A DNA stretch of 64,000 nt from Burkholderiales bacterium (GCA_019634975.1 JAHCAI010000011.1:62001-126000), one strand, 5' to 3'. Positions 32,684 to 44,915 are shown, numbered from the stretch's first letter. Translations and numbers: made by a program. The notes: generated by a model from the sequence alone, not told the origin.

Positions 32684-32749
32684 ATAGTAATTAACTATCA
32701 AAATGTTCATAAAAATCAATTTGAGCAATTGTGACGGCGTGAGTAAGCT
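32684..32749 (+). promoter_or_regulatory. katG promoter with candidate OxyR site
   Basis: ATAG-N7-CTAT is exact at 32684-32698. In OxyR register a second, degenerate pair follows (TTCA at 32706-32709, CAAT at 32717-32720). Directly downstream is a sigma-70-like promoter: TTGAGC (32721-32726), 17-bp spacer, TAAGCT (32744-32749). An OxyR tetramer just upstream of the -35 is the standard activating position for katG. Confidence 0.65.
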
Positions 32750-32793
32750 GGCCCTTTCTTTGTAAGGCCGGAGTTGCCCGGCGACGTCACTAG

Positions 32794-35007
<2,214 letters not shown>

Positions 35008-35094
35008 TCCGGCCATGCGCAAGGCGCTGTCGCCCCACCAGGGCGGCGCGCCGGCCGGCACGGGATTTCACGAGAATTCCGACGCGCGGCGGAG

Positions 35095-35123
35095 AACGGG
35101 CGGAATTGCATTCCGCCCGTTTT
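35095..35123. terminator. bidirectional terminator between katG and the Ggt-like gene
   Basis: AACGGGCGGAAT (35095-35106), three-base loop, ATTCCGCCCGTT (35110-35121), flanked by TTTT on the plus strand and a short A stretch. It lies between convergent genes and could serve both. Confidence 0.85.
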
Positions 35124-35131
35124 GCATGGGC

Positions 35132-36700
35132 CTACCCGGTGGCCGCGGCCCCTGACCAGGGCGACATCACGTCGGAAATCCCCTGGTACCCGCCCGTGGC
35201 AGGGTCGCGGAGCACGGCGCTGGGGCATGCATAGTTGGTCGGGTAAACCACCAGTTCGTTGAATTGCACCGGAAACCGCCCGGCGAGGGCGGTACGCACG
35301 GCTTCGGTATGGCGCGGATCAACGCCGACCGTCTCTTCGCCGCTGGCATCGATGCGCGGGTGATGGAAAGCCTCTTCGAGCGTCATGCCATGGTCTATCA
35401 GGAAGGAGCTGATCTGGTATACCGCCGGCAATATTTTGCGGCCACCGGAAGCGCCGATCGCAAACCAGGGATGGTCATCGCGCATTGCGATCACCGGACA
35501 CATGTTCGACAGTGCGCGTTTCCCCGGCGCAAGGCTGTTGGGTGAACCCGGACGCGGATCGAACCACATGATGCCGTTGTTCATCAGCACGCCGCTCGAC
35601 GGCAGCACGACCTTGGAACCGAAGACGGACAGCAGGGTCTGGGTCAGCGCCACCATGTTGCCGTCGCGGTCGATGACGTTGAGGTGGGTGGTGGTCGAAG
35701 GATCGCGGCGGTCGCTGTTGTCGCCCATGTTCGCCAGGCGCTCGGCATAAGCCTCGCGCAGGGCCGCCGCGTAGGCGACGAAAGCATCGGCTTGCGGGCC
35801 ACCGGCGGGGAAGGTGATGCCGCGCAAGGAATCCAGCGCGCGCAGCATCGTCGGCCCCGCCGTGAGCTGCGGCGGCAGCGCCAGCCGCGCATTGCGGTAA
35901 GTCGTGGTGACAGGTTCGACAATGCGCGCATGAAAGCCGGCAAGATCCGCGGCCGAAAGCCTGCCCCCCATCATCCGCAGGTCGTTTGCGATGCCGGCGG
36001 CAATGTCGCCCTCGTAAAAATCCCGCGGGCCGGCATCCGCAAGCCGACGCAGAGTACCGGCCAGCCCTTTCATTTTCAGGCGCGCAAGCGGGGCGCCTGC
36101 GGGCGTCACCGGCGGCAGGCCGCCGGGCAGCCAGATATCCCGTGTCATCGGATACAGCGACAGCTCCCGGGCCATTGTCGCCACTTTGAGCGTCAGGTAC
36201 CAGTCCACCGCGATGCCTTCTTCGGCAAGGCCTATTGCCGCCTGCATCACGTCGCGGAAGGGCATCGTGCCGAACTGCGCAAGCGCGGTGGCCATGCCGT
36301 CGACCTGTCCCGGTATCGCGATCGACAGCGGGCCGTGCACGTTGCGGTCGTCCTGTACGGCCGGCCAGGTAAACAGGTCCCGGGTGAGGCCGCCGGTCAA
36401 GGGGTAGTCGGCCGGGTCGAGGCTGCCGGGCGCTATCGGGCCGAAATCGACCACACGCACCCGCTTTTCGCGGGCCAGGTAAATCATCATGAAACCCACG
36501 CCGCCGAGTCCGCTGTTCCAGGGTTCGACTGCCGCCAGCGCAAAACCGGTGGCGACAGCCGCGTCCACGGCATTGCCTCCGGCGGACAGAATACGGGCTC
36601 CGGCCTCGCTGGCGATCCGGTTCTGCGAAGTGACCATGCCGCCAAGCGAACAGGCGACGGGTTTGGCGACTTTCCAGTTCTGCACAGTATGGTCGTTCAT
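35132..36700 (-). CDS. gamma-glutamyltranspeptidase family protein
   Basis: A 522-residue Ntn-hydrolase of the gamma-glutamyltransferase family. The N-terminal part has MVTSQNRIASEAGARILSAGG and NAVDAAVATGFALAAVEP. The autocatalytic cleavage and nucleophile region is STTTHLNVIDRDGNMVALTQTL, where a Thr becomes the new N-terminus of the small subunit. GASGGRKI forms part of the oxyanion or substrate loop. No signal peptide is visible from the ATG at 36700, unlike periplasmic Ggt; an in-frame start 52 codons upstream also lacks one. It may be a cytoplasmic amidase or acylase of this family, and the substrate is unknown. Confidence 0.85.
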   Translation of the reverse strand: MNDHTVQNWKVAKPVACSLGGMVTSQNRIASEAGARILSAGGNAVDAAVATGFALAAVEPWNSGLGGVGFMMIYLAREKRVRVVDFGPIAPGSLDPADYPLTGGLTRDLFTWPAVQDDRNVHGPLSIAIPGQVDGMATALAQFGTMPFRDVMQAAIGLAEEGIAVDWYLTLKVATMARELSLYPMTRDIWLPGGLPPVTPAGAPLARLKMKGLAGTLRRLADAGPRDFYEGDIAAGIANDLRMMGGRLSAADLAGFHARIVEPVTTTYRNARLALPPQLTAGPTMLRALDSLRGITFPAGGPQADAFVAYAAALREAYAERLANMGDNSDRRDPSTTTHLNVIDRDGNMVALTQTLLSVFGSKVVLPSSGVLMNNGIMWFDPRPGSPNSLAPGKRALSNMCPVIAMRDDHPWFAIGASGGRKILPAVYQISSFLIDHGMTLEEAFHHPRIDASGEETVGVDPRHTEAVRTALAGRFPVQFNELVVYPTNYACPSAVLRDPATGGYQGISDVMSPWSGAAATG

Positions 36701-36812
36701 GAAAGAGGGCGAAGTATGAGAGGGGCCCGGGGATGCTATGCGAAAACCGGCGCCGGCGCCTAGTCCGGCGGAGGCATACCCGGTGGAGAAAAGGCCTAGC
36801 CATTGCAGCGCG

Positions 36813-36828
36813 CTGACAACCTGGTCAG
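36813..36828. promoter_or_regulatory. CTGAC-N6-GTCAG dyad upstream of the UxaA-family gene
   Basis: A perfect 5-bp inverted repeat in the 196-bp divergent gap between the Ggt-like and UxaA-family genes. A possible -10 element (TAAAAT, 36863-36868) lies 34 bp downstream. No regulator gene is adjacent, so its binder is unknown. Confidence 0.3.
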
Positions 36829-36896
36829 ATCCATGCCGTTTCTGTGATGACAACATTCCCGATAAAATGGCGGCTGCTTACCCAGGAGGCAAGGCC

Positions 36897-38453
36897 ATGG
36901 ACGACGGCGTGATACACATCAAGGACAAACCCGCATCGGGCCCGGTGATCCGGCTGCACGAGAACGACAACGTGCTGATCGCCCGCGGCGACATCGGCAT
37001 CGGCACCAAGCTCGACGGCGGGCTGACCGCGAAAAGCCAGGTGCCGGCGGGGCACAAGATCGCCTCGCGTGACATCAAGAAGGGCGAGCCGATCCTCAAA
37101 TACGCGGTGACCATCGGGTTTGCGTCGGCCGACATTCCGGCCGGCACCTACGTGCATTCGCACAACCTCGAATTCCGCGAATTCGACCGTGATTACGCGT
37201 ATGCCCGGGACTACAAACCCGAGCAGATGATTCCCGAGGCCGGGCGCGCGTCCTTCATGGGCATCGTCCGCGCCAACGGCCAGGTGGCGACGCGCAATTA
37301 CCTCGGTGTGCTGGCCACGGTGAACTGCTCGGCAACGGTGGCCCACAAGATCGCCGAGTATTTCACTCCGGAGCGGCTGGCTGATTATCCGAACATCGAC
37401 GGTGTCTGCGCTTTTGCGCACGGCACCGGTTGCGGCATGGAAATGACCGGCGAGCCCATGGACCTTCTGCGGCGGACCATGGCGGGCTATGCGCGCCATG
37501 CAAATCTCGCCGGTGCGCTGATCGTCGGCCTCGGCTGCGAGCGCAACCAGATCAAGGGTCTGATGAAGGAGCAGGGCATCGACGTCAGCGACCGGTTGAA
37601 GACCTTCGTGATGCAGGAATCGGGAGGCACGCGCAAGACCGTCGAGGCCGGAATCGCCGCGCTGAAGGAAATGTTGCCCGAGGCCAACAAGGTGGTGCGC
37701 CAGCGCGTGCCGGCCAGCCACCTGATGGTCGGCCTGCAGTGCGGCGGCTCCGACGGCTTTTCGTCGATCACCGCGAACCCGGCGCTGGGCGCGGCGATGG
37801 ACCTGCTGGCGCGCCATGGCGGCACGCACATCCTGTCGGAGACACCGGAGATCTACGGCGTCGAGCACACGCTGACGCGGCGCGCGAAATCGCGGGAAAT
37901 CGGCGAGAAGCTGATCGAGCGCATCCGCTGGTGGAAGGATGTCTACAATGCCGGCCGCGATACCCAGATCAACGGCGTGGTCAGCCCCGGCAACCAGCAT
38001 GGCGGGCTGGCCAACATCTTCGAGAAGTCGCTGGGTTCGTCGATGAAGGGCGGAACCGGGCCGCTGAACGCGGTGTACCGCTATGCCGAGCCGGTCACCG
38101 AGCGCGGCTTCGTGTTCATGGATACTCCGGGTTTCGACCCGGTATCGGCGACCGGCCAGATTGCCGGCGGCGCCAACATGATCATGTTCACCACCGGCCG
38201 CGGCTCGATGTTTGGCGCGAAACCGGTGCCGTCGATCAAGCTGGCGACCAACACGCCGATGTACCTCCGGCTCGAGGAGGACATGGACATCAATTGCGGC
38301 GAAATCCTCGACGGCACGAAGTCGCTGTCGCAGAAGGCCCAGGAAATCTTCGACTTGATGCTGCGTATCGCCTCCGGGGAAAAAAGCAAGAGTGAGCTGC
38401 TGGGTCTGGGCGACCACGAATACGTGCCCTGGAACATCGGCGTCACCAGCTGA
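36897..38453 (+). CDS. UxaA-family (altronate/galactarate-type) dehydratase
   Basis: A 518-residue fused dehydratase. Residues ~1-105 form an SAF-like domain (VIRLHENDNVLIARGDI, VPAGHKIASRDIKKGEPILKYA). The rest is the UxaA catalytic domain with RNYLGVLATVNCSATVA, FAHGTGCGM, VGLGCERNQI, GLQCGGSDGFSSITANPALG and FTTGRGS. Conserved Cys residues probably bind an iron cofactor. Members dehydrate altronate, galactarate or related sugar acids, and the exact substrate is unclear. The ATG at 36897 follows CAGGAGG. crcB starts 15 bp after its stop. No other sugar-acid genes are adjacent. Confidence 0.88.
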   Translation: MDDGVIHIKDKPASGPVIRLHENDNVLIARGDIGIGTKLDGGLTAKSQVPAGHKIASRDIKKGEPILKYAVTIGFASADIPAGTYVHSHNLEFREFDRDYAYARDYKPEQMIPEAGRASFMGIVRANGQVATRNYLGVLATVNCSATVAHKIAEYFTPERLADYPNIDGVCAFAHGTGCGMEMTGEPMDLLRRTMAGYARHANLAGALIVGLGCERNQIKGLMKEQGIDVSDRLKTFVMQESGGTRKTVEAGIAALKEMLPEANKVVRQRVPASHLMVGLQCGGSDGFSSITANPALGAAMDLLARHGGTHILSETPEIYGVEHTLTRRAKSREIGEKLIERIRWWKDVYNAGRDTQINGVVSPGNQHGGLANIFEKSLGSSMKGGTGPLNAVYRYAEPVTERGFVFMDTPGFDPVSATGQIAGGANMIMFTTGRGSMFGAKPVPSIKLATNTPMYLRLEEDMDINCGEILDGTKSLSQKAQEIFDLMLRIASGEKSKSELLGLGDHEYVPWNIGVTS

Positions 38454-38468
38454 CCAGCCGCCTCGCCG

Positions 38469-38852
38469 ATGAACGCTGCAGGCTTTCTGGCGGTGGGTGT
38501 CGGCGCGATGCTCGGCGCCTGGTCGCGCTGGGGCCTGTCGCTGGCGCTGAATCACCTCGTGCCGGCGCTGCCGCTGGGCACGCTGTCTGTGAACCTGATC
38601 GGAGGCTTCCTGATCGGTGCAGCCCTGGAGCTTTTCCTGCAGCACGCTGCGCTGGCACCGGAATGGCGGCTGTTTTTCGTCACCGGCTTCCTCGGCAGCC
38701 TGACCACCTTTTCAGCATTTTCGATGGAGGCGGTCATGCTGCTGCAGCAGGCCCGTTACGGCTGGGCAGCAGCCCTGATCTGCAGCCACCTTGCGGGGTC
38801 GCTGGCAATGACGCTGCTGGGAATATTTACGGTGCGTGCGCTGGCGGCCTGA
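38469..38852 (+). CDS. crcB: fluoride exporter CrcB/Fluc
   Basis: A 127-residue membrane protein with four hydrophobic helices, the size of a Fluc fluoride channel subunit that works as a dual-topology dimer. Marker segments are GAMLGAWSRWGLS, LSVNLIGGFLIG with the conserved Asn, and TGFLGSLTTFSAFSMEA with the Phe and Thr/Ser pore residues. I see no fluoride riboswitch upstream; the 15-bp gap to the dehydratase gene leaves no room. It converges on the NAD(P)HX repair gene. Confidence 0.95.
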   Translation: MNAAGFLAVGVGAMLGAWSRWGLSLALNHLVPALPLGTLSVNLIGGFLIGAALELFLQHAALAPEWRLFFVTGFLGSLTTFSAFSMEAVMLLQQARYGWAAALICSHLAGSLAMTLLGIFTVRALAA

Positions 38853-38858
38853 ACCGGA

Positions 38859-40352
38859 TCAGCGGCGGTTCAGCAACGTTCTCGCGGAATCGATCACCTC
38901 GCCAGCAGTCAAGCCGACCGGTCCGATGCCTTTGGCAATCAGGCGGTCCGCTGCGGCACCGTGCAGCTGCACCGCGGCCGTGAGAGCCTGCCGCTCGTCG
39001 ACTCCCTGCGCCAGCAATGCAAGGAGAATACCGGTCAGCACGTCCCCCATGCCGGCTGTGGCCATGCCCGGATTGCCCGAGACATTGACGGCCCAGTGAC
39101 CGTCGGGCCAGGCGCAGACGCTGCCGCAGCCTTTGAGCACCACAGCGCAATCCAGTTCATGGGCGAGCCGCAGGGCGGCCGCGACGCGGTCGGTCTGCAC
39201 GCGATCGGTATCGCAGCCGAGCAGGCGTGCGGCCTCGGCCGGGTGCGGCGTCAGGAGGGTTTCCGCAACCCTTTGTTTTAATTTGTCTTTTAGCTCGGGG
39301 AAAGCGGCGATCAGATTCAGAGCATCGGCATCAAGCACCAGCGGCAGTGTTTTTTCGAGCGCCCAGTCGAGATATTCCGCGGCATCAGGTGAATCGCCGA
39401 GACCGGGGCCGACGGCGAGGGCACTGAGGTGTTCGAGGCGCAGTACCCCGTCGGCGGGGCGGAGCATCAGTTCAGGCTGCAGGGGATCCAGCAGCGGCAC
39501 ATCGTCGGCAAGCAGTCCGGCATAAACACGTCCCGCCCCGCATTTAAGCGCGGCACGCGCGGCGAGCAGGGCGGCGCCGCTCATACCATGTGCGCCGCCG
39601 ACAATGCCGGCGCTGCCGTATGTTCCCTTGTGCGAGTTGTGCAGCCTGGGCGGCAGCAGGCGGGTCAGCACGCCGTCCGTGATCAGCACGCCATGCGGCG
39701 CAGCCGCCACGGCATCGCCGAGGCCGAGGTCGGCGACCTGCAGCACGCCGCAATGGTCGGGGCCGTCGCCGGTCAGCAGGCCGGGCTTCAGCGCAATGAA
39801 CGTGAGGGTGTGGTCGGCGACGATGGCTGCGCCGCGCACGCAGCCGGTGTCGGCGTCGACTCCGCTCGGCACATCAAGCGCCAGCACCGGCGCATCCAGC
39901 GCGTTGACCTGCTCGATCAGCGCGGCGTAATCCCCGGTCAGATCGCGCTGCAGGCCGATGCCGAACAGGCCATCGATGACCAGCGACCAGTCCTGTTCCG
40001 CGGGCAGGCTTGGGGCGATGTCACCGCCGGCCTGCTGCCAGGCACGCAGCGCGGCTGCGGCATCGCCGGCGTATTTGCCGGTGCCTGCGGGGCAGACCAC
40101 GACAACCCTGAACCACCAGTCCCTGAGATGACAGGCGACGACCAGCGCATCACCGCCGTTGTTGCCGGGACCCGCCAGCACCAGTACCGGTTTGCCGCTG
40201 TCCCCGGCCAGCTGGCGTGCCAGTTCAGCGGCGGCAAGGCCGGCACGCGCCATCAGCGGCGCGGGATCGGGGCCGGCGAGGGTGGTTTGCTCGACGCCGC
40301 GCAGGTCGGCTGTCAGCAGCACCGGCGCCGCATGCGGCAAGTGGCTGTTCAT
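38859..40352 (-). CDS. nnr: bifunctional NAD(P)HX epimerase/dehydratase
   Basis: A 497-residue fusion repairing hydrated NAD(P)H. Residues ~1-210 form the YjeF-N epimerase (VLVLAGPGNNGGDALVVACHL, LVIDGLFGIGLQRDL, LALDVPSGVDADTG). From ~225 it is the ribokinase-like ADP-dependent dehydratase (GTYGSAGIVGGAHGMSGAALLAARAALKCGAGRVY, LTPHPAEAARLLG, VLKGCG, NVSGNPGMATAGMGDVLTGI). Six bases upstream of the ATG is ATTTTA read as TAAAAT on this strand, placing the predicted RNA start at or next to the A of ATG. It is divergent from purL. Confidence 0.95.
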   Translation of the reverse strand: MNSHLPHAAPVLLTADLRGVEQTTLAGPDPAPLMARAGLAAAELARQLAGDSGKPVLVLAGPGNNGGDALVVACHLRDWWFRVVVVCPAGTGKYAGDAAAALRAWQQAGGDIAPSLPAEQDWSLVIDGLFGIGLQRDLTGDYAALIEQVNALDAPVLALDVPSGVDADTGCVRGAAIVADHTLTFIALKPGLLTGDGPDHCGVLQVADLGLGDAVAAAPHGVLITDGVLTRLLPPRLHNSHKGTYGSAGIVGGAHGMSGAALLAARAALKCGAGRVYAGLLADDVPLLDPLQPELMLRPADGVLRLEHLSALAVGPGLGDSPDAAEYLDWALEKTLPLVLDADALNLIAAFPELKDKLKQRVAETLLTPHPAEAARLLGCDTDRVQTDRVAAALRLAHELDCAVVLKGCGSVCAWPDGHWAVNVSGNPGMATAGMGDVLTGILLALLAQGVDERQALTAAVQLHGAAADRLIAKGIGPVGLTAGEVIDSARTLLNRR

Positions 40353-40358
40353 GCGGTG

Positions 40359-40364
40359 ATTTTA
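40359..40364 (-). promoter_or_regulatory. candidate -10 element for a leaderless nnr transcript
   Basis: On the minus strand TAAAAT lies with six bases between it and the nnr ATG. With a normal -10 to start distance, transcription would begin at the initiation codon. No Shine-Dalgarno sequence can fit. The plus strand has its own TAAAAT at 40401-40406 serving purL. Confidence 0.4.
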
Positions 40365-40431
40365 GCGCATGCGCCGCGGCGGCCTGTCGCGGGTTTCAGG
40401 TAAAATTGCGCTTTACCAACACCTGCTTATC

Positions 40432-43400
40432 ATGCCGCATTTCCTCAAGCTCAGAGGACGCGACGCCCTCTCGGCATTTCGCCGCAGCAAGCTGCTCCAG
40501 GCCACTGCCGCAAGCATTCCCGGCCTGCAGGTCAACGCCGAATACTGGCATTTCATTCAATCACGACAGTTGCCGGACGCGGCGGAGAGCCGCCGTCTGG
40601 AACGCGTACTGACCTACGGTCCGGCGACGGCGGCGGTGGCGCAGCAGGGCACGCTGCTGCTGGTGACGCCGAGGCTGGGCACGATTTCCCCGTGGTCCTC
40701 GAAGGCAACCGACATCGCGAAACACTGCGGCCTGCCCGCGGTGGAGCGCATCGAGCGCGGTGTTGCCTGGTGGTGCAGCGTTGCGGGCAAGCCGCTGACG
40801 GATACCCAGCGCAAGGCACTGCTGCCGTTGATCCATGATCGCATGACCGAATCCGTGCTCGACTCGCTGGATGATGCGGAAGCGCTGTTCCGGCACATCG
40901 AGCCGAAGCCGCTGGTGACCGTCGACCTGATCGGCGGCGGACGAGAGGCGCTGGTGCGCGCGAATTCGGAGATGGGGCTCGCGCTGTCGCCGGATGAGAT
41001 CGATTACCTGCACGACAATTTCACCCGCATCGGCCGCAATCCGACCGATGTCGAGCTGATGATGTTCGCGCAGGCCAATTCCGAGCATTGCCGCCACAAG
41101 ATTTTCAACGCCGACTGGATCGTCGACGGCGAGAGGCAGCATCGTTCGCTGTTCGGCATGATCCGCACCACCCATGAAAAGCACCCGCAAGGAACGGTGG
41201 TCGCCTACTCCGACAACTCTTCGGTGATCGAGGGGGCGGAGGTCGAGCGCTTCTATCCGGCGGAGGGCGGCGGCTACGCTTACCACCGGGAACTCACGCA
41301 TATCCTGATGAAGGTGGAAACGCACAACCACCCGACGGCAATCTCGCCCTTCCCGGGCGCGTCCACCGGCGCCGGCGGCGAAATCCGTGACGAGGGCGCC
41401 ACCGGCCGCGGCGCCAAGCCGAAGGCGGGGCTGACCGGTTTCTCGGTGTCGAACCTGCGCATCCCCGGTGCCGAGCAGCCCTGGGAGGCCAATCCGGTCG
41501 GCAAACCCGGCCGCATCGCCTCCGCACTGCAGATCATGCTCGATGGCCCGATTGGCGGCGCGTCCTTCAACAACGAGTTCGGCCGTCCCAACCTTGCCGG
41601 CTATTTCCGCAGCTATGAGCAACGGGTCGGCAGTGAAATCCGCGGCTATCACAAGCCGATCATGATTGCCGGCGGCCTCGGCAACATCGCGGCACGGCAT
41701 ACCGCGAAACACGCGCTGCCCGAAGGGGCGCTGCTGATCCAGCTGGGTGGTCCCGGCATGCTGATCGGCCTCGGCGGCGGCGCTGCGTCGAGCATGGACA
41801 CCGGCGCCAACCAGGAAGACCTCGATTTCGATTCGGTGCAGCGGGGAAACCCGGAAATCGAGCGCCGCGCGCAGGAAGTCATCGACCGCTGCTGGGCGCT
41901 GGGAGATGGCAATCCGATCCTGTCGATCCACGATGTCGGCGCCGGCGGCCTGTCGAATGCGCTGCCCGAGCTCGCGCATTCGGCGCAGCGCGGCGCGCGC
42001 TTCGAGCTGCGCGACGTGCCGAGCGAGGAACCCGGCATGTCACCGCTGCAGATCTGGTGCAACGAGGCCCAGGAGCGCTATGTGCTGGCGATCGCGCCCG
42101 CCGACCTCGAGCGCTTCCGCGCGCTGTGCGAGCGCGAGCGCTGTCCGTTCGCGGTGGTGGGCAGGGCCACCGCCGACGGTCAGCTGCTGGTCCATGACCG
42201 TGTCTATCACAACAACCCGGTGGACATGGAGATGGCGGTGCTGCTGGGCAAGCCGCCGAAAATGCTGCGCGATGTCAGGCGCGTTGTCCGCGAAGGCCAG
42301 GTGTTCGACGCGGCCGGCCTCGACATCCGCGAAGCCGCCTATCGCGTGCTGCGGCTGCCGACAGTCGCGGACAAGACCTTCCTGATCAGCATCGGTGACC
42401 GCACGGTCGGCGGCATGACCGCGCGCGACCAGATGGTCGGGCGCTGGCAGGTGCCGGTGGCTGACGTCGCGGTCACGCTGATGGGGTTCAACACCCTGCG
42501 CGGCGAGGCGATGGCGATGGGCGAACGCACGCCGCTGGCAGTGCTCGACCCGGCCGCCTCCGGTCGCATGGCGGTGGGCGAGGCGATCACCAACATCGCC
42601 GCCGCGGCCATCGGCAAGATCGGCGATATCAAGCTGTCGGCAAACTGGATGGCGGCAGCTGGCCATGCGGGCGAGGATGCGGCGCTGTTCGATACCGTGC
42701 AGGCGGTGGCGATGGAGCTGTGCCCGCGGCTGGGCATCAGCATTCCGGTGGGCAAGGATTCGCTGTCGATGAAGACTGCCTGGAATGAGGGTGCAACACG
42801 CAAGGAAGTCGTGGCGCCGCTGTCGCTGATCGTCTCGGCCTTCGCGCCGGTAACCGACGCCCGCCGCACGCTGACCCCGCAGCTGCGCACGGACTGTGGC
42901 GAGACCGAACTGCTGCTGATCGACCTCGGTCGCGGCCGCAACCGCCTCGGCGGTTCGGCACTGGCACAGGTCTACGACGCGACCGGCGACCGGGTGCCCG
43001 ATGTCGTCAGCGCCGACGACCTGAAGGCGTTTTTCGCGGTGATCCAGAAGCTGAATGCCGACGGACTGCTGCTGGCCTACCACGACCGCTCCGACGGCGG
43101 CCTGCTGGCGACGGTCTGCGAAATGCTGTTCGCGTCGCGCTGCGGCGCCTACCTCGATTTCTATGGCGATGCCGCGGCGGTGCTGTTCAGCGAGGAACTG
43201 GGTGCGGTGCTGCAGGTCCGCCTTGATGAGCGGGAAGCGGTGCTCGAGATCCTCGCTGATGCCGGACTGGGCGAATGCAGCACCGTCATCGGCGAAGTGG
43301 GCGACAAGGACCGTCTGCTGATTCGCGTCGACGGGGCGATCGTGTTCGACGAATCACGCACGGACCTGCATCGTGCGTGGTCGGAGACCACATGGCGCAT

Positions 43401-44307
43401 GCAGCAGCTGCGTGACAATCCGGAAAGCGCGCAGCAGGAATACGACCGCATCCTGGACGCCGCAGATCCCGGCATTTCCCCGAAGCTGACTTTCGATCCG
43501 GCCGAGGACGTGGCGGCACCGTACATAGGCAAGGGGGCGCGGCCGAGAATGGCGATCCTGCGCGAGCAGGGAGTCAACGGCCAGGTCGAGATGGCCGCGG
43601 CTTTCGACCGCGCGGGATTCGCCGCGGTCGATATCCACATGAGCGACATCATTGCCGGTCGCACGAATCTCAGGGATTTCAAGGGTTTTGCCGCCTGCGG
43701 CGGCTTTTCCTATGGCGATGTGCTCGGTGCCGGCGAGGGCTGGGCAAAGTCGATCCTGTTCAATCCGCGCGCACGCGACGAGTTCGAGGCATTCTTCGGA
43801 CGTTCCGACAGCTTCGCGCTCGGCGTATGCAACGGCTGCCAGATGATGAGCAACCTGCGCGAGCTGATTCCGGGTGCCGGGTACTGGCCGCATTTCGTGC
43901 GCAACCGCTCCGAGCAGTTCGAGGCGCGCTTCGTGACGCTGGAGGTCTGCAGATCACCGTCGCTCTTTTTCGAGGGCATGGCCGGCAGCCGCATTCCGGT
44001 GGCGGTGGCCCACGGCGAAGGGTATGCCGAGTTCGCCGATGCCGCCGCCCTCGATTCGGCGCAGCCGCTGGTGACCCTGCGTTATGTCGACAATCGGGGC
44101 GCAGTCACCGAACGCTATCCGCTGAACCCCAACGGTTCCCCGCAGGGCATCACCGGATTGACGACCGCGGATGGCCGGTTCTCGATACTGATGCCGCACC
44201 CTGAGCGCGTGTTCCGCACCGTGCAGAATTCCTGGCACCCGACCGAATGGCCCGAAGACGGTCCCTGGTTGCGCATGTTCCGCAACGCACGGCGCTGGGT
44301 TGGGTGA
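40432..44307 (+). CDS. purL: phosphoribosylformylglycinamidine synthase PurL (large type)
   Basis: A 1291-residue large-type PurL that makes FGAM from FGAR, ATP and glutamine in purine synthesis. Ordered domains: PurS-like N-terminus ([14 protein letters not shown]), linker, two ATP-grasp-like AIRS halves ([52 protein letters not shown]-free second half with [17 protein letters not shown]), and a C-terminal class I glutamine amidotransferase with Cys1133 in GVCNGCQMM and the catalytic His/Glu in MPHPERVF. The ATG at 40432 has no good Shine-Dalgarno; a -10-like TAAAAT lies 25 bp upstream. Confidence 0.97.
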   Translation: MPHFLKLRGRDALSAFRRSKLLQATAASIPGLQVNAEYWHFIQSRQLPDAAESRRLERVLTYGPATAAVAQQGTLLLVTPRLGTISPWSSKATDIAKHCGLPAVERIERGVAWWCSVAGKPLTDTQRKALLPLIHDRMTESVLDSLDDAEALFRHIEPKPLVTVDLIGGGREALVRANSEMGLALSPDEIDYLHDNFTRIGRNPTDVELMMFAQANSEHCRHKIFNADWIVDGERQHRSLFGMIRTTHEKHPQGTVVAYSDNSSVIEGAEVERFYPAEGGGYAYHRELTHILMKVETHNHPTAISPFPGASTGAGGEIRDEGATGRGAKPKAGLTGFSVSNLRIPGAEQPWEANPVGKPGRIASALQIMLDGPIGGASFNNEFGRPNLAGYFRSYEQRVGSEIRGYHKPIMIAGGLGNIAARHTAKHALPEGALLIQLGGPGMLIGLGGGAASSMDTGANQEDLDFDSVQRGNPEIERRAQEVIDRCWALGDGNPILSIHDVGAGGLSNALPELAHSAQRGARFELRDVPSEEPGMSPLQIWCNEAQERYVLAIAPADLERFRALCERERCPFAVVGRATADGQLLVHDRVYHNNPVDMEMAVLLGKPPKMLRDVRRVVREGQVFDAAGLDIREAAYRVLRLPTVADKTFLISIGDRTVGGMTARDQMVGRWQVPVADVAVTLMGFNTLRGEAMAMGERTPLAVLDPAASGRMAVGEAITNIAAAAIGKIGDIKLSANWMAAAGHAGEDAALFDTVQAVAMELCPRLGISIPVGKDSLSMKTAWNEGATRKEVVAPLSLIVSAFAPVTDARRTLTPQLRTDCGETELLLIDLGRGRNRLGGSALAQVYDATGDRVPDVVSADDLKAFFAVIQKLNADGLLLAYHDRSDGGLLATVCEMLFASRCGAYLDFYGDAAAVLFSEELGAVLQVRLDEREAVLEILADAGLGECSTVIGEVGDKDRLLIRVDGAIVFDESRTDLHRAWSETTWRMQQLRDNPESAQQEYDRILDAADPGISPKLTFDPAEDVAAPYIGKGARPRMAILREQGVNGQVEMAAAFDRAGFAAVDIHMSDIIAGRTNLRDFKGFAACGGFSYGDVLGAGEGWAKSILFNPRARDEFEAFFGRSDSFALGVCNGCQMMSNLRELIPGAGYWPHFVRNRSEQFEARFVTLEVCRSPSLFFEGMAGSRIPVAVAHGEGYAEFADAAALDSAQPLVTLRYVDNRGAVTERYPLNPNGSPQGITGLTTADGRFSILMPHPERVFRTVQNSWHPTEWPEDGPWLRMFRNARRWVG

Positions 44308-44317
44308 TCCCGACGCC

Positions 44318-44704
44318 ATGCCCGGTCCGCTGAAGACCGACGCGCCGTTCTACACCGAAGAGGAACTCGACCGTCTGGAGGCGAGTGATCCGGTCCTGGC
44401 CGCGCGCATCGCACGCGAACAGCTGCTGTTGAGGAAGCGCCTCGAGGCGCAAGCAGCAGCGGCCACTGCCGGACCGATGCCGGCACTCGGAGATCTCGAG
44501 CCGGTAATCGATGAGGCGCGGGTCATACTGCAGCGTGATGGTGGCGACATCGAACTGCTCGGACTGGAAGGAGGCATCCTCACCGTGCGCCTCAAGGGCA
44601 ACTGCAGCGGATGCCCGCGGGCACCGCTGGACCTGAAGCAGGTCGTTGAAAAGCTGGTGCGCAGCCGGTATCCGCAGATTGCGAAAGTGCGCAGCGTGGC
44701 CTGA
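44318..44704 (+). CDS. NifU C-terminal-domain (Nfu-type) iron-sulfur protein
   Basis: A 128-residue protein. The N-terminal ~55 residues are charged and helical (TEEELDRLEASDPVLAARIAREQ). The C-terminal half is an Nfu domain: VIDEARVILQRDGGDIELLGLEGGILTVRLKGNCSGCPRA, with the CxxC pair (CSGC) that holds a bridging [4Fe-4S] cluster between two chains. It probably carries clusters to target proteins. It follows purL by 10 bp. The ATG at 44318 is chosen over an in-frame TTG at 44300 that would overlap purL. Confidence 0.88.
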   Translation: MPGPLKTDAPFYTEEELDRLEASDPVLAARIAREQLLLRKRLEAQAAAATAGPMPALGDLEPVIDEARVILQRDGGDIELLGLEGGILTVRLKGNCSGCPRAPLDLKQVVEKLVRSRYPQIAKVRSVA

Positions 44705-44718
44705 TATATCTCGCGGGA

Positions 44719-44809
44719 AATCTTGTTGCTCGGTAAAGCCGATGGTCTTGATCAGCTTCGCGTAGCGAGCCGGTTCCGAGCGGATGTGATCCGGCAGCTG
44801 CTGCGGCGT
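44719..44809 (-). pseudogene. remnant of a Bug/TctC gene (C-terminal end)
   Basis: Read on the minus strand, this stretch translates to TPQQLPDHIRSEPARYAKL followed by IKTIG and FTEQ. This is the typical last part of Bug proteins, where a TP(x)xLxxHIxxExxRyakliKxxGi pattern precedes the C-terminus. The frame runs on without the expected stop, and upstream the frame closes at a TAA; another frame there reads NVDIDAR, suggesting a frameshift. The rest of the gene is missing. It lies between the Nfu gene and the amidase gene, a region rich in intact Bug genes. Confidence 0.6.
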
Positions 44810-44915
44810 GCGTCGATGTCCACGTTATGTGACGCGTTCGCCTGTTGCTGTCCATGAATCGCGCGTGATATACAAAGCCGCATTTACCAGCGAAGCGTGT
44901 TCCGCCGCCAGAAAC

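Noticed and set aside
38454..38468. A fluoride riboswitch before crcB
   Set aside because: Only 15 bp separate crcB from the preceding gene, too short for the aptamer.
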